DNA of 64,000 nt from Sphingobium sp. KCTC 72723 (lineage in GTDB: Bacteria > Pseudomonadota > Alphaproteobacteria > Sphingomonadales > Sphingomonadaceae): contig NZ_CP060388.1 of assembly GCF_014280435.1 (NCBI RefSeq), forward strand, positions 3,175,501 through 3,239,500, written 5' to 3'. The position numbers and the translations under genes were made by a program. Positions 1 to 8,157 of this stretch are shown here, in pieces. Numbering within the stretch: the stretch's first letter is position 1; each line of letters begins with the position of its first letter. The notes beneath the pieces were generated by a model. It was not told the origin of the DNA, searched no databases, and was given only the letters and a program-made list of their open reading frames with translations.

Positions 1-405
1 ACCGGACAACTCATATTGTTTGATCCTGACGCAAGCCGCGCGCAAACGCTGTGCGCCGCGCTCAATACCATTTACGGCGCAGACCGCGCCATCGTCGGCA
101 CCGATCTGGCAGCGGCCGTGGATCAGGCCGACGGCATCGTCAACGCCACCCCGCTCGGCATGGCGGGCTATCCGGGCAGCGCCATCCCCGCCGACCTGCT
201 CGACCCGCGCCTGTGGGTGACAGACATCGTCTATTTCCCGCTCGAAACGCAATTGTTGGCGGAAGCGCGCGCAGCTGGATGCCGCACACTCAACGGCAGC
301 GGCATGACGATATTTCAGGCCGCTGGCGCGTTCGAACTGTTCACCCAGTTGAAAGCCGACGCCACCCGGATGCGCGCCAGCTTCCAGTCGGTGTCAGGCG
401 GCTAA
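1..405 (+). CDS. Shikimate dehydrogenase-like protein, C-terminal part (5' end outside window)
   Basis: The reading frame is open from the first base and ends at TAA 403-405, so only the C-terminal ~134 residues are present. What is visible fits the NADP-binding and C-terminal part of the AroE/YdiB family: a segment leading into a nucleotide-binding strand (LFDPD), then NATPLGM, DIVYFPLET, and the C-terminal NGSGM...FQAAGAFELFT block. These enzymes interconvert 3-dehydroshikimate and shikimate (or quinate) in the cytoplasm. Whether this is the biosynthetic AroE or a catabolic paralogue cannot be decided without the N-terminal substrate-binding half. Its 3' end overlaps the convergent peptidase gene by 12 bp. 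The family call is secure and the exact substrate is not. Confidence 0.85.
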   Translation, partial: TGQLILFDPDASRAQTLCAALNTIYGADRAIVGTDLAAAVDQADGIVNATPLGMAGYPGSAIPADLLDPRLWVTDIVYFPLETQLLAEARAAGCRTLNGSGMTIFQAAGAFELFTQLKADATRMRASFQSVSGG

Positions 406-2436
406 TCCCAGCGCGCGGAGCAGCGCGCCGGAGTCCGGCTCCCGCCCCCGAAACGCGACGAAATTGTCGAGCGCCGGGCGCGATCCGCCGCGCGCCAGCA
501 CATGGTCGCGGAACCGCCCGCCCAGCACGACGCGATCCGCACCATCCTCGACAAAGGCTTCGAACGCATCGGCCGACAGCCGTTCCGCCCACAAATAGCT
601 GTAATAGCCCGCCGCATAGCCGCCCGCGAAAATATGGCTGAACGCATGGGCGAAACGGTGCCACGCAGGCGGATGAATCACCGCCACGTCGCGCCGCACG
701 CCCTCCAGCACCACCTGCGCCGACACGCCATCGCTCGTCTCGCTTTTCCCGTGGGCTGCCGCATGATGCAGCCGAAGGTCGAACAGCGCAAACTCCACTT
801 GCCGCAACAGCGCCACCGCACCCATGAACCGCCGCGCGCCGAGCATCCGCCCGATCATCGCCTCGCTCAGTGGTGCGCCGCTTGTCTCATGCGCGGACAC
901 GGTGCGCAGCATCGCGGGTTCCCAGGCGAAATTCTCCAGAAACTGGCTGGGCAACTCGACTGCGTCCCACTCCACCCCGGAAATGCCGCCAACCGAAGGC
1001 ACATCCACCTGCGTCAGCAGATGGTGCAGGCAATGGCCCATTTCATGAAACAGAGTCACCATTTCGGAATGGGCCAGATGCGCGGGCCGCTCCGCGCTGC
1101 CGCTGGCGGAATTGCACACCAGATAGGCGATCGGGATCTGGTTCTGCGCCTCATCGCGCAGGCGCGGGCGGCATACGTCCATCCATGCGCCGCCCCGCTT
1201 GCCGCTGCGCGCGAACAGGTCGCAATAAAGCGCTGCCACCGGCGCATCCTGCCCCGGTTGATGCAGCGTGAAATAACGCACATCCTCATGCCACACCGGC
1301 ACCCCCGGCGTCGCGCGTATCTCCAGCCCGAACAGGTCGGTGACCAGCGAAAACAGCCCGTTCAGCACCCGCTCCAGCGGCAAATGCGCCCTGATTTCCG
1401 TCTCGTCCACGGCATGGACGGCACGCCGCATCTGCTCGGTCGTATAGGCAATGTCCCACGGCTCCAGCCGGTCTATGCCCAGATGTTCGCGCGCAAAATC
1501 GGTCAATTCGTGCAGTTCCTGCTCCGCCTTGGGCTTGGCCCGCTGCGCCAGGTCGACCAGGAAAGCGTCCACTTCCGCGCCATCGCGCGCCATCTTGGTC
1601 GACAGCGACAGCGCGACCGGATCGGCATAGCCCAGCATTGCCGCCGCGCCCTGCCGCAATCGCAGCAGATCGGCGATCCGCCCGCTATTGTCGAATTGAC
1701 CCGCCTGCGGTCCCTGATCGGACGCCCGCGTGCCATAAGCTTCATAGACCGCCCGGCGCACCTCCCGGTCCTGCGCAAAGCCCGTCACCGCGCGCACCGA
1801 CGGCGCGTGCAGGTCCACGACCCACCCTTCCAGCCCCTTGGCCGCTGCCGTCCGCGCCATTGCGTCCCGGTCACTGTCCGGCACGCCCGCCAGCTTGGCG
1901 GCATCGGTGATGTGCAGCGTCCAGGCTTCGGTCGCGTCCATCACCGCATTGGCGAACTCGGTCCCCAGCCGCCCCTGCTCCACGCTATTGGCCACAAAGG
2001 CCGCCCGCGCGTCATCCTCCAGCGCCACACCTGACAGGATGAAGCCCCGCAGCGTCAATTCCAGCGCGCGCGCTTCGGCCTCGCCCAGTCCCTCGGTCGG
2101 GATCGCCGCCAGCGCCTCATACAGCGCCCGGTCCTGGCCCACTTGCGCGAAATAGCTGTCGATCATCGGTTGCGCCGCGTCATGGGCGGCGCGCAATTCC
2201 GGGCTGTTGGCTACGCTGTTGAGGTGCGACACCGTCTGCCACACGCGCGACAGTGCCGCATCGGCCCGGTCCTTCGCCATGAAGATCGCGTCGAACCCCT
2301 GCGCCCCGGCGCATTGCCGCATGGCGTCGCGATGGGCCGCAATCGCCGCTTCCACGGCGGGCAGGACATGGGCGGGTTCGATCGCGCCGAAACGGGGGTG
2401 AAGCTGGGCGTCGAGCAGGGGGTTATGCATGGTCAT
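394..2436 (-). CDS. prlC: M3-family zinc metallopeptidase (oligopeptidase A-like)
   Basis: A 680-residue cytoplasmic oligopeptidase of the thimet/oligopeptidase A family, which degrades short peptides, including cleaved signal peptides in E. coli. The zinc site HEMGH lies at about residues 464-468 in the family context LFHEMGHCLHHLL, followed by a glutamate-containing SGVEWDAVELPSQ segment as expected for the third ligand. Length matches the family (~680 aa). A TTG at 2481 would extend the frame, but the ATG at 2436 has an AAGAAG purine tract just upstream and begins a typical N-terminus, so it was chosen. No signal peptide is seen. The gene is convergent with the shikimate dehydrogenase-like gene and follows a small unknown gene on the same strand. 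Oligopeptidase A and Dcp are hard to separate by eye, so the symbol is tentative. Confidence 0.88.
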   Translation of the reverse strand: MTMHNPLLDAQLHPRFGAIEPAHVLPAVEAAIAAHRDAMRQCAGAQGFDAIFMAKDRADAALSRVWQTVSHLNSVANSPELRAAHDAAQPMIDSYFAQVGQDRALYEALAAIPTEGLGEAEARALELTLRGFILSGVALEDDARAAFVANSVEQGRLGTEFANAVMDATEAWTLHITDAAKLAGVPDSDRDAMARTAAAKGLEGWVVDLHAPSVRAVTGFAQDREVRRAVYEAYGTRASDQGPQAGQFDNSGRIADLLRLRQGAAAMLGYADPVALSLSTKMARDGAEVDAFLVDLAQRAKPKAEQELHELTDFAREHLGIDRLEPWDIAYTTEQMRRAVHAVDETEIRAHLPLERVLNGLFSLVTDLFGLEIRATPGVPVWHEDVRYFTLHQPGQDAPVAALYCDLFARSGKRGGAWMDVCRPRLRDEAQNQIPIAYLVCNSASGSAERPAHLAHSEMVTLFHEMGHCLHHLLTQVDVPSVGGISGVEWDAVELPSQFLENFAWEPAMLRTVSAHETSGAPLSEAMIGRMLGARRFMGAVALLRQVEFALFDLRLHHAAAHGKSETSDGVSAQVVLEGVRRDVAVIHPPAWHRFAHAFSHIFAGGYAAGYYSYLWAERLSADAFEAFVEDGADRVVLGGRFRDHVLARGGSRPALDNFVAFRGREPDSGALLRALGLAA

Positions 2437-2477
2437 GCCTGCTTCTTGGCACAGCACGCCGGGCTTGTGAACGATCT

Positions 2478-3053
2478 TCAACCGGCGAACAGGTCGCCCT
2501 GCCGCGCCCGTGCGCTGCCCCGTGGCGGCGGGGGAGGCGCACCTGTCAAAGCCCGCGCCCGCCCGGTCAGCGTATAGACGACCTGCCGCTGCGCCCCGCG
2601 ATTAAGGTGATCGACGCGATAGCCCTGATAATGACGCTTGAGCAGCCCGGCCTTCACCAGTTCGGACGCCGCGCGGCTCAAATTCGTCTTGCCCGACGCG
2701 CGCACTCGCGTCCGCACTTCGTCCTGCACCACCATGTCGTCCGCCGCTGCGTCCCCGGTCAGCCGCTCGCCCTTGCGCAATTCCTCACGCACCCGCTCCA
2801 CCAGCGCCATGCGGCGCGGATCGCGATGGCCCATCGGCGTCAGTGCATCGCACAGCCAGTCGCGCAGCGACACCAACCCGTCGCCCACCCGCACCAGCGG
2901 CCCCGCGCTGCCGTCAGGCTTTGCCACATCGGCAATCAACGTCAGCAGCATGAAGGCATAGCGGGGCCGGGAGCAGCAATGCGACAACTGGTCGAGCAAC
3001 AGCGACAAATCGCTGCCGCCGGGAACATGGGAAGGAACGGGGGCATGAAACAT
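2478..3053 (-). CDS. Conserved hypothetical protein, possible winged-helix C-terminus
   Basis: A predicted 191-aa protein that I do not recognise as a named family. The C-terminal half (NLSRAASELVKAGLLKRHYQGYRVDHLN... RQVVYTLT) has the pattern of a winged helix: a helix, a second helix with hydrophobic spacing, then two beta strands. This could bind DNA, but it is inferred from pattern only. The middle is rich in R/E helices. The gene lies 41 bp upstream of the M3 peptidase on the same strand and may be co-transcribed. The ATG at 3053 was preferred; upstream in-frame starts at 3083 and 3152 would add an unconvincing Cys/Arg-rich leader. Neither start has a strong Shine-Dalgarno. Confidence 0.6.
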   Translation of the reverse strand: MFHAPVPSHVPGGSDLSLLLDQLSHCCSRPRYAFMLLTLIADVAKPDGSAGPLVRVGDGLVSLRDWLCDALTPMGHRDPRRMALVERVREELRKGERLTGDAAADDMVVQDEVRTRVRASGKTNLSRAASELVKAGLLKRHYQGYRVDHLNRGAQRQVVYTLTGRARALTGAPPPPPRGSARARQGDLFAG

Positions 3054-3188
3054 ATCGTGAATCAAGCACAGCCTGCACCCCATGTGAATCCCTAATTTCC
3101 GCCGAGTCGCATTTTGTCGCCCGTGACACTTCACCCGCTGGCAAAGTGTCACAGGGGAGCCTTTGCCAGGGGGCCGAGGCCGGCGGGC

Positions 3189-4292
3189 CTATCGCGCCAG
3201 TTTCAGATGCTTTGTGAAAAATCGCGCCATGACATCGAATGCCTCCCGCGATTCCGGCAAGGCGGGATCATAAAAGAAAGCATGGCCCAGCCCGTCCCAG
3301 ACATGCAGGTCGGCATCGACCCCGGCCTTGACCAGTTCCTTGTGGCTGTTCACCGCCGCGCTCATCTCAAACGCGCGGGTGCCGGTGATCATCAGCGTCG
3401 CCGGAAATTGCGCCAGCATTTTTGGGTCCGTAACCGGCGACACCAATGGATCGGTCATGTCCGCCCCCTTGAAATAGGCGCGAACATCTTCCCGCTGCGC
3501 CAGCCCCTGAAACGGCCGCCCGAACGCCCGGCTGTCCCCGCCCCAACGTGCATCGGCCGACGCACAGAAAATCCCGATCGCAGCGGGCAGGGGCAGCGTG
3601 TCGCGGATCAGCGCCGCGATCGTTTCGGCGGTCAGCAATCCCCCGGCCGAACAGCCGAAAATCGCAATATCGTGCGGCTTATGCGTCTTGAGCAGTTCGC
3701 GATACACCCGCACCACATCCTGCGTTGCCGCCGGATAAACATGTTCGGGTGCCTGTCGATAAGTAATGCTGACTATCTCCACCCCGGCAAGGCCAGCCAG
3801 CGGGATGGACTCGACCATCCCCGTCCCCGGCGCGGCCCCCATGATGAATCCGCCACCCGGCAGGTTCAGCAAGATCTTGCCCCGGTTCGCCTTCACCACG
3901 CCGCCGCTCGGCGTTGCGCGAACGGCCGGTATGCCCGCAATCTGCTCTTCGCGCGTCGTCACCCTATACATCGCCTTCAACGCATCCAGACGCGGCGCCA
4001 TGATCTGCGGCATCCGCGCCCGCAAAACACCGGCCTGCCCGGCGGCTACCGCGCGCATCATCGGTTCTTCTGGGTCATTGGGCGTGCGCGGCAACGCCTT
4101 CTTCGCGGCATCACTCAAATAGGGGGAGGGGGGCAGGCGAAAGGACGGCACGACCACCGTGCCATCCGGCTCGATCGTACCGGGGCCAGCCAGCGGTGGC
4201 GACACAGGCACCGTCTGCGCCAACGCAACGCCGGGCAGGGCGCAGGCCAGCAAGGGGGAAGTCATCAACGCCGCTAAAAACCGTCCACGCAT
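3189..4292 (-). CDS. Secreted alpha/beta hydrolase (HSL/esterase family)
   Basis: A 367-aa protein with an N-terminal signal peptide (hydrophobic core ending near ALA at 23-25), so probably periplasmic. The fold is hormone-sensitive-lipase-like: an oxyanion-hole block at 145-149 that reads PGGGF instead of the usual HGGGF, a nucleophile elbow GCSAG at 213-217 (Ser215), and a C-terminal GLGHAFFYD with the likely catalytic His. It should hydrolyse short-chain or xenobiotic esters; the substrate is unknown. It is divergent from a MarR regulator 80 bp away with a palindrome between them, so control by that regulator is likely. The Pro in place of the oxyanion-loop His and the Cys in the elbow are unusual and make activity worth testing. 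Confidence 0.82.
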   Translation of the reverse strand: MRGRFLAALMTSPLLACALPGVALAQTVPVSPPLAGPGTIEPDGTVVVPSFRLPPSPYLSDAAKKALPRTPNDPEEPMMRAVAAGQAGVLRARMPQIMAPRLDALKAMYRVTTREEQIAGIPAVRATPSGGVVKANRGKILLNLPGGGFIMGAAPGTGMVESIPLAGLAGVEIVSITYRQAPEHVYPAATQDVVRVYRELLKTHKPHDIAIFGCSAGGLLTAETIAALIRDTLPLPAAIGIFCASADARWGGDSRAFGRPFQGLAQREDVRAYFKGADMTDPLVSPVTDPKMLAQFPATLMITGTRAFEMSAAVNSHKELVKAGVDADLHVWDGLGHAFFYDPALPESREAFDVMARFFTKHLKLAR

Positions 4293-4313
4293 GTCGCTCT
4301 CCTCATCAATTTA

Positions 4314-4330
4314 TATTATGAAACATAATA
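4314..4330. promoter_or_regulatory. Perfect inverted repeat, probable MarR operator
   Basis: TATTATG-AAA-CATAATA, two 7-bp arms with a 3-bp spacer, lies between the divergent esterase (start 4292) and marR-type gene (start 4373). AT-rich palindromes of 15-18 bp in this position are the usual MarR target and would allow autoregulation plus control of the esterase. It stands out in an otherwise GC-rich background. Confidence 0.65.
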
Positions 4331-4372
4331 CGCAGAGTTGCGTCGCGACATGCAAGCGCGTTACACGACTCT

Positions 4373-4831
4373 ATGTCCATCTCGCTGTCTACTTCGTCCG
4401 CCCTCGTCGACCCGCTGGACGCCCTGCTTGGCTATCATCTGCGCCGCACCACGACCGCCGCAACTGCTGCGCTGACCGACCTGCTGGCACCTTTGGGCGT
4501 CAATCCGGGCGAAGCGACGCTGCTGTTGTTTCTGGGTGCCAATCCCGGCTGCACCCAAAGCGACATTGGCCGCGCCCTGCGCGCGCAGCCCGCCAATCTC
4601 GTGCCGCTGATCAACAAACTCGCTTTGCTTTCCATGGTCGCCAAGCAACCGGGCAAGGGCCGCGCCATCACCCTGACGCTGACGCCGCAGGGGGAAAGCC
4701 TCCATGCCCAGGTCGCACAGGCCTTCGCCCGCCACGAAGCCATGATCGCCCGCTCCATTCCCGCCGATCGCCGCGAAGAATTGCTCGCCCTGCTGCGCGC
4801 TATCTGCCGCGACGCCTGCCACCCGGATTAG
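4373..4831 (+). CDS. MarR-family transcriptional regulator
   Basis: A 152-aa protein with the MarR winged-helix layout: N-terminal dimerisation helix, then the DNA-binding core (helices around GCTQSDIGRALRAQPANLVPLINKL), a wing rich in K/R and T (GKGRAITLTLTPQG), and C-terminal helices. These proteins are dimeric repressors released by small phenolic or other ligands. The divergent esterase and the palindrome at 4314-4330 are its likely targets. The stop codon overlaps the convergent dehydrogenase by 4 bp. The ligand is unknown. Confidence 0.85.
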   Translation: MSISLSTSSALVDPLDALLGYHLRRTTTAATAALTDLLAPLGVNPGEATLLLFLGANPGCTQSDIGRALRAQPANLVPLINKLALLSMVAKQPGKGRAITLTLTPQGESLHAQVAQAFARHEAMIARSIPADRREELLALLRAICRDACHPD

Positions 4832-5610
4832 CCGGCGTCCGGTTCCACCCATGTCGTGGTCAGCGCGCGGGGCGACAGATATTTGGTCGTCGTCCACCCG
4901 CCATCCACCACGATCGTCTGCCCGTTAATGAACCCCGCGCCGGGCGAACACAGGAACGCGATGGTGCTGGCAATATCCTCCACTTCGCCCAGGCGCGGGA
5001 AGGGCGTCGTCTCGACATTCACCCGCTTGAACATCTCATCGTCGAAGCGGTGCCGCACCATGTCGGTCATGGTCACGCCCGGCGCGACGCAATTGGCGCG
5101 AATACCGCGCGGGCCATAATCGCACGCGATATGCTGGGTCAGCGCGCCCAGCCCGCCCTTGGCCGCCGAATAGGCGCCGCCGCGCCGCCCGCCGATCATC
5201 GCATAGGTCGAACTGACATTCACGATGCCGCATCCCTCGCCCATATGGCCGATCACTTCGCGGCACAGCCGGAACGGCGCGCGCAGCATCAGCCCCAGAA
5301 AATAGTCGAGCGTTTCGTCGTCCGTCTCATGCAATGGCTTGGGGCTTCCCGCGCCTGCATTATTGACCAGAAAGTCGATCCGCCCGAACCGTTCCAGCGT
5401 CAGCGCCACGATCCGCGCCGGGGCATCATCGGCGGTAATATCCACCGACAGCGTCGCCACCCGCGCCGGGTCGCCAATCGCCTGCTCCAGCGTCGCCAGC
5501 TTATCCGCATCCCGGCCCACGCCCACGACTGCCATGCCCGCCTCGGCCAGCATCTTGGCCGTCGCCAGCCCGATGCCGCTGCCCGCCCCGGTGATGATCG
5601 CAACCTGCAT
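4828..5610 (-). CDS. Short-chain dehydrogenase/reductase (SDR)
   Basis: A 260-aa classical SDR. The N-terminal TGAGSGIG nucleotide motif, the NNAG motif, the catalytic Ser in NVSSTYA, and YSAAKGG (YxxxK) are all present, and the C-terminal FINGQTIVVDGGW block is typical. It should oxidise or reduce a hydroxyl/keto group with NAD(P) in the cytoplasm; the substrate is not evident. An AAGGA Shine-Dalgarno sits shortly before the ATG. It is divergent from a second SDR at 5752 and ends in a 4-bp convergent overlap with the MarR gene. Confidence 0.85.
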   Translation of the reverse strand: MQVAIITGAGSGIGLATAKMLAEAGMAVVGVGRDADKLATLEQAIGDPARVATLSVDITADDAPARIVALTLERFGRIDFLVNNAGAGSPKPLHETDDETLDYFLGLMLRAPFRLCREVIGHMGEGCGIVNVSSTYAMIGGRRGGAYSAAKGGLGALTQHIACDYGPRGIRANCVAPGVTMTDMVRHRFDDEMFKRVNVETTPFPRLGEVEDIASTIAFLCSPGAGFINGQTIVVDGGWTTTKYLSPRALTTTWVEPDAG

Positions 5611-5751
5611 CCTGCGTCCTTTTCCTTGTCTCTGGCCTCCGTCATATCGCCGTTCCGCCCCCGCCGCGAACCGCCGGAGCGATGCCTGTCCCGCCCGCCT
5701 TGAACCTACGCGGGGGAGCGTTCACCCACGACGCAAAGAAGGAGCATCGCC

Positions 5752-6660
5752 ATGGCAGACTATCGTTTTGACGATCGGGTAGCGGTCATCACCGGGGCGG
5801 GCAGGGGGCTGGGCCGCGCCTATGCCTTGCTGCTGGCCGCGCGCGGCGCGAAGCTGATCGTCAACGATCCGGGCGGCGCGATCCGGGGCGAGGGCGGCGA
5901 CGCTGGCCCGGCTGCCGATGTCGTGGCGGAAATCCGGGCGCTGGGTGGGGAGGCCGTCGCCTGCACCGAATCGGTCGCCACGCCAGAAGGGGGCCGAGCC
6001 ATCATCGCCTGCGCGCTCGACCATTATGGCCGGGTCGACGCGCTGATCCACAATGCAGGCAATGTCCGCTACGGGTCGATGCAGGAACTCAGTCAGGAGG
6101 ATTTCGACGCCGTCCTCGACGTCCATCTGCGCGGTGCCTTCCACGTCGCCCGACCCGCCTTCCCGCTCATGTGTCAGGCTGGCTATGGCCGCATCATCCT
6201 GACCTCCTCGATCGGCGGCCTTTATGGCAATGAAAATTGCGTCAATTACGGCATGTCCAAATCGGGCATGATCGGCCTCAACAATGTGCTGGCGCTCGAG
6301 GGGGAGGCGCATGGCGTCCGCTCCAACATCATCGTGCCGGGGGCCGTCACTCGCATGGCCGAAGGGATCGACGTGTCCGCTTACCCGCCGATGGGACCGG
6401 AACTGGTCGCGCCGGTGGTCGGCTGGCTGGCGCATGAAAGCTGTTCGATCACGGGCCAGATGCTGGCGTCCATGGCCGGGCGTGTCGCCCGCATGTTCAT
6501 CACCGAAAGCCGGGGCGTCTATCAACCCGACTGGTCGATCGAGGATGTCGGCAGCCGTATCGACGCGATCATGGACAGCAGCGATCCGGTGACATTCGGC
6601 CTGCACGGCCATGTCGATCATATCCGCTACAGCTTCGAACGCGCCGTCGCGGGAGCTTAG
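5752..6660 (+). CDS. SDR family oxidoreductase (MFE-2 dehydrogenase-like)
   Basis: A 302-aa SDR, longer than the classical ~250 aa form. TGAGRGLG, the HNAG motif, a Ser in LTSSIGG and YGMSKSG (YxxxK) are present. The extended loop after the first strand (NDPGGAIRGEGGD) and the longer C-terminus resemble the 3-hydroxyacyl-CoA dehydrogenase module of multifunctional enzyme type 2, so a hydroxyacyl-CoA or steroid-like substrate is plausible but unproven. An AGAAGGAG Shine-Dalgarno precedes the ATG. It is followed after 1 bp by the convergent uxaA-type gene. Confidence 0.82.
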   Translation: MADYRFDDRVAVITGAGRGLGRAYALLLAARGAKLIVNDPGGAIRGEGGDAGPAADVVAEIRALGGEAVACTESVATPEGGRAIIACALDHYGRVDALIHNAGNVRYGSMQELSQEDFDAVLDVHLRGAFHVARPAFPLMCQAGYGRIILTSSIGGLYGNENCVNYGMSKSGMIGLNNVLALEGEAHGVRSNIIVPGAVTRMAEGIDVSAYPPMGPELVAPVVGWLAHESCSITGQMLASMAGRVARMFITESRGVYQPDWSIEDVGSRIDAIMDSSDPVTFGLHGHVDHIRYSFERAVAGA

Positions 6661-6661
6661 C

Positions 6662-8152
6662 TCATAGCGTCACGCCCCGCTTCCAGATCGCGATCGACCG
6701 TTCCTCATTCACTTCGTTGCGCGCGGGCCGCCCCGACGCAATGGCGATCACCGTGTCGAGCAGATCGTTGGTCGCGGCGTCCATGCCCTTGTCCAGCACG
6801 GTGCCGCCATCAAAGTCGATCCAGCCCGGCTTGGCGCTGGCCAGCGCGCTGTTCGACGCGATCTTGACGGTCGGCACCGGGCTGCCCAGCGGCGTGCCGC
6901 GCCCGGTGGAAAACAGCGTCAACGTTGCCCCAGCGGCGGCCAGCGCAGTGGTCGACACAGCGTCATTGCCCGGCCCTTCCAGCACGGTCAGCCCCGCGCC
7001 GCTTGCCCGCCCGGCATAGGGAATGACGCCCGTCACCGGCACATGCCCGGCCTTCTGCACCGCGCCCAGCGACTTTTCCTCCAGCGTGGTGATGCCGCCC
7101 TTGATATTGCCGGGGCTGGGATTTTCCGACACCGGCTCGCCATGGGCGACGAAATAATCCTTGAAACGATGAACCAGCCCGACCAGCGCATCGAACGTCG
7201 GTTCATCGACACATCGGTCCATCAATATCTGTTCCGCGCCGAATATTTCGGGAATTTCGGTCAGCAGCACGCTGCCCCCCGCTGCCCCCACCGCATCGGC
7301 CATCCGCCCGATCAGCGGATTGGCGGTCAGCCCCGACAGGCCATCGGACCCGCCGCACTTGACCCCCAGTCGCAGCGCCGACAACGGCACCGGCTGGCGG
7401 CGATCCTGCCCGGCAATGGCCGCTAGTTCCGCAATCGCTACCAGCCCTTCCGCCATCTCGTCATAGGACGCCTGCGCGCCCAGCGTGCGGATACGGTCGC
7501 GCCGTTCCATCGGAATTCGATCCAGCATCAACGCCATCTGGTTGGATTCGCACCCCAGCCCCAGCAACAGCACGCCGCCCGCATTGGGATGCTGCGCCAG
7601 CGCCGCCAAGATCCCGGTCGTCCCGCTCAAATCGTCGCTCAGTTGCGAACAGCCTAGAGGATGCGGAAAGGCATGGATGCCATCGATGCCGGGCGGCAGG
7701 TCGCGCCCCGCCTGCGCCGCCAGTCGCTCCGCCGTGCGCCCGACGCAACCGACTGTCGGGATGATCCATATCTCGTTGCGCGTGCCGACCGAACCATCGG
7801 CGCGGACATAGCCGTCGAACTGCCGCTCATTCGCCTGCACGTCCGCCATCGGGGCAGGGCGCGCATAGCGATAGGCGTTCCCGGTGCCGAGCGCGGTATG
7901 GACATTATGGCTATGCACATGCTCGCCAACCGCGATCGGTGCCGTCGCCACGCCAAAGGCAAAGCCATAGCGCAGCGCCGGGTCCCCCGCTGTCACGGCC
8001 CGCACCGCCAGCTTGTGACCCTGCGGAATATCCTGCGTCAAAAGGATATGCCGCCCGCCAACGTCAACCTGGCTCCCGGCGGCGAGCGGCACCATGGCAA
8101 CGGCCACGCTGTCGTCGGGATGGACCAGAAGGATAGAAGGCAAGGGCGTCAT
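6662..8152 (-). CDS. uxaA: UxaA-family altronate/sugar-acid dehydratase
   Basis: A 496-aa protein, the usual length for full altronate dehydratase, with the small N-terminal SAF-type domain (LLTQDIPQGHKLAVR... HSHNVHT) and the large UxaA C-terminal domain (GLGCESNQ, KCGGSDGLSG, PVTGVIPYAG). It dehydrates D-altronate or a related sugar acid to a 2-keto-3-deoxy acid in uronate catabolism. The ATG at 8152 follows the MFS stop by 5 bp and was chosen over a long in-frame extension that only runs through the transporter gene in a shadow frame. It is the last gene of the minus-strand operon hydratase-transporter-uxaA. A related UxaA-family substrate cannot be excluded. Confidence 0.88.
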   Translation of the reverse strand: MTPLPSILLVHPDDSVAVAMVPLAAGSQVDVGGRHILLTQDIPQGHKLAVRAVTAGDPALRYGFAFGVATAPIAVGEHVHSHNVHTALGTGNAYRYARPAPMADVQANERQFDGYVRADGSVGTRNEIWIIPTVGCVGRTAERLAAQAGRDLPPGIDGIHAFPHPLGCSQLSDDLSGTTGILAALAQHPNAGGVLLLGLGCESNQMALMLDRIPMERRDRIRTLGAQASYDEMAEGLVAIAELAAIAGQDRRQPVPLSALRLGVKCGGSDGLSGLTANPLIGRMADAVGAAGGSVLLTEIPEIFGAEQILMDRCVDEPTFDALVGLVHRFKDYFVAHGEPVSENPSPGNIKGGITTLEEKSLGAVQKAGHVPVTGVIPYAGRASGAGLTVLEGPGNDAVSTTALAAAGATLTLFSTGRGTPLGSPVPTVKIASNSALASAKPGWIDFDGGTVLDKGMDAATNDLLDTVIAIASGRPARNEVNEERSIAIWKRGVTL

Positions 8153-8157
8153 GACAA

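Noticed and set aside
502..2034. Long plus-strand open frame opposite the M3 peptidase
   Set aside because: It is antisense to a clear metallopeptidase gene, is rich in Arg/His/Gln as expected for a high-GC shadow, and matches no family.
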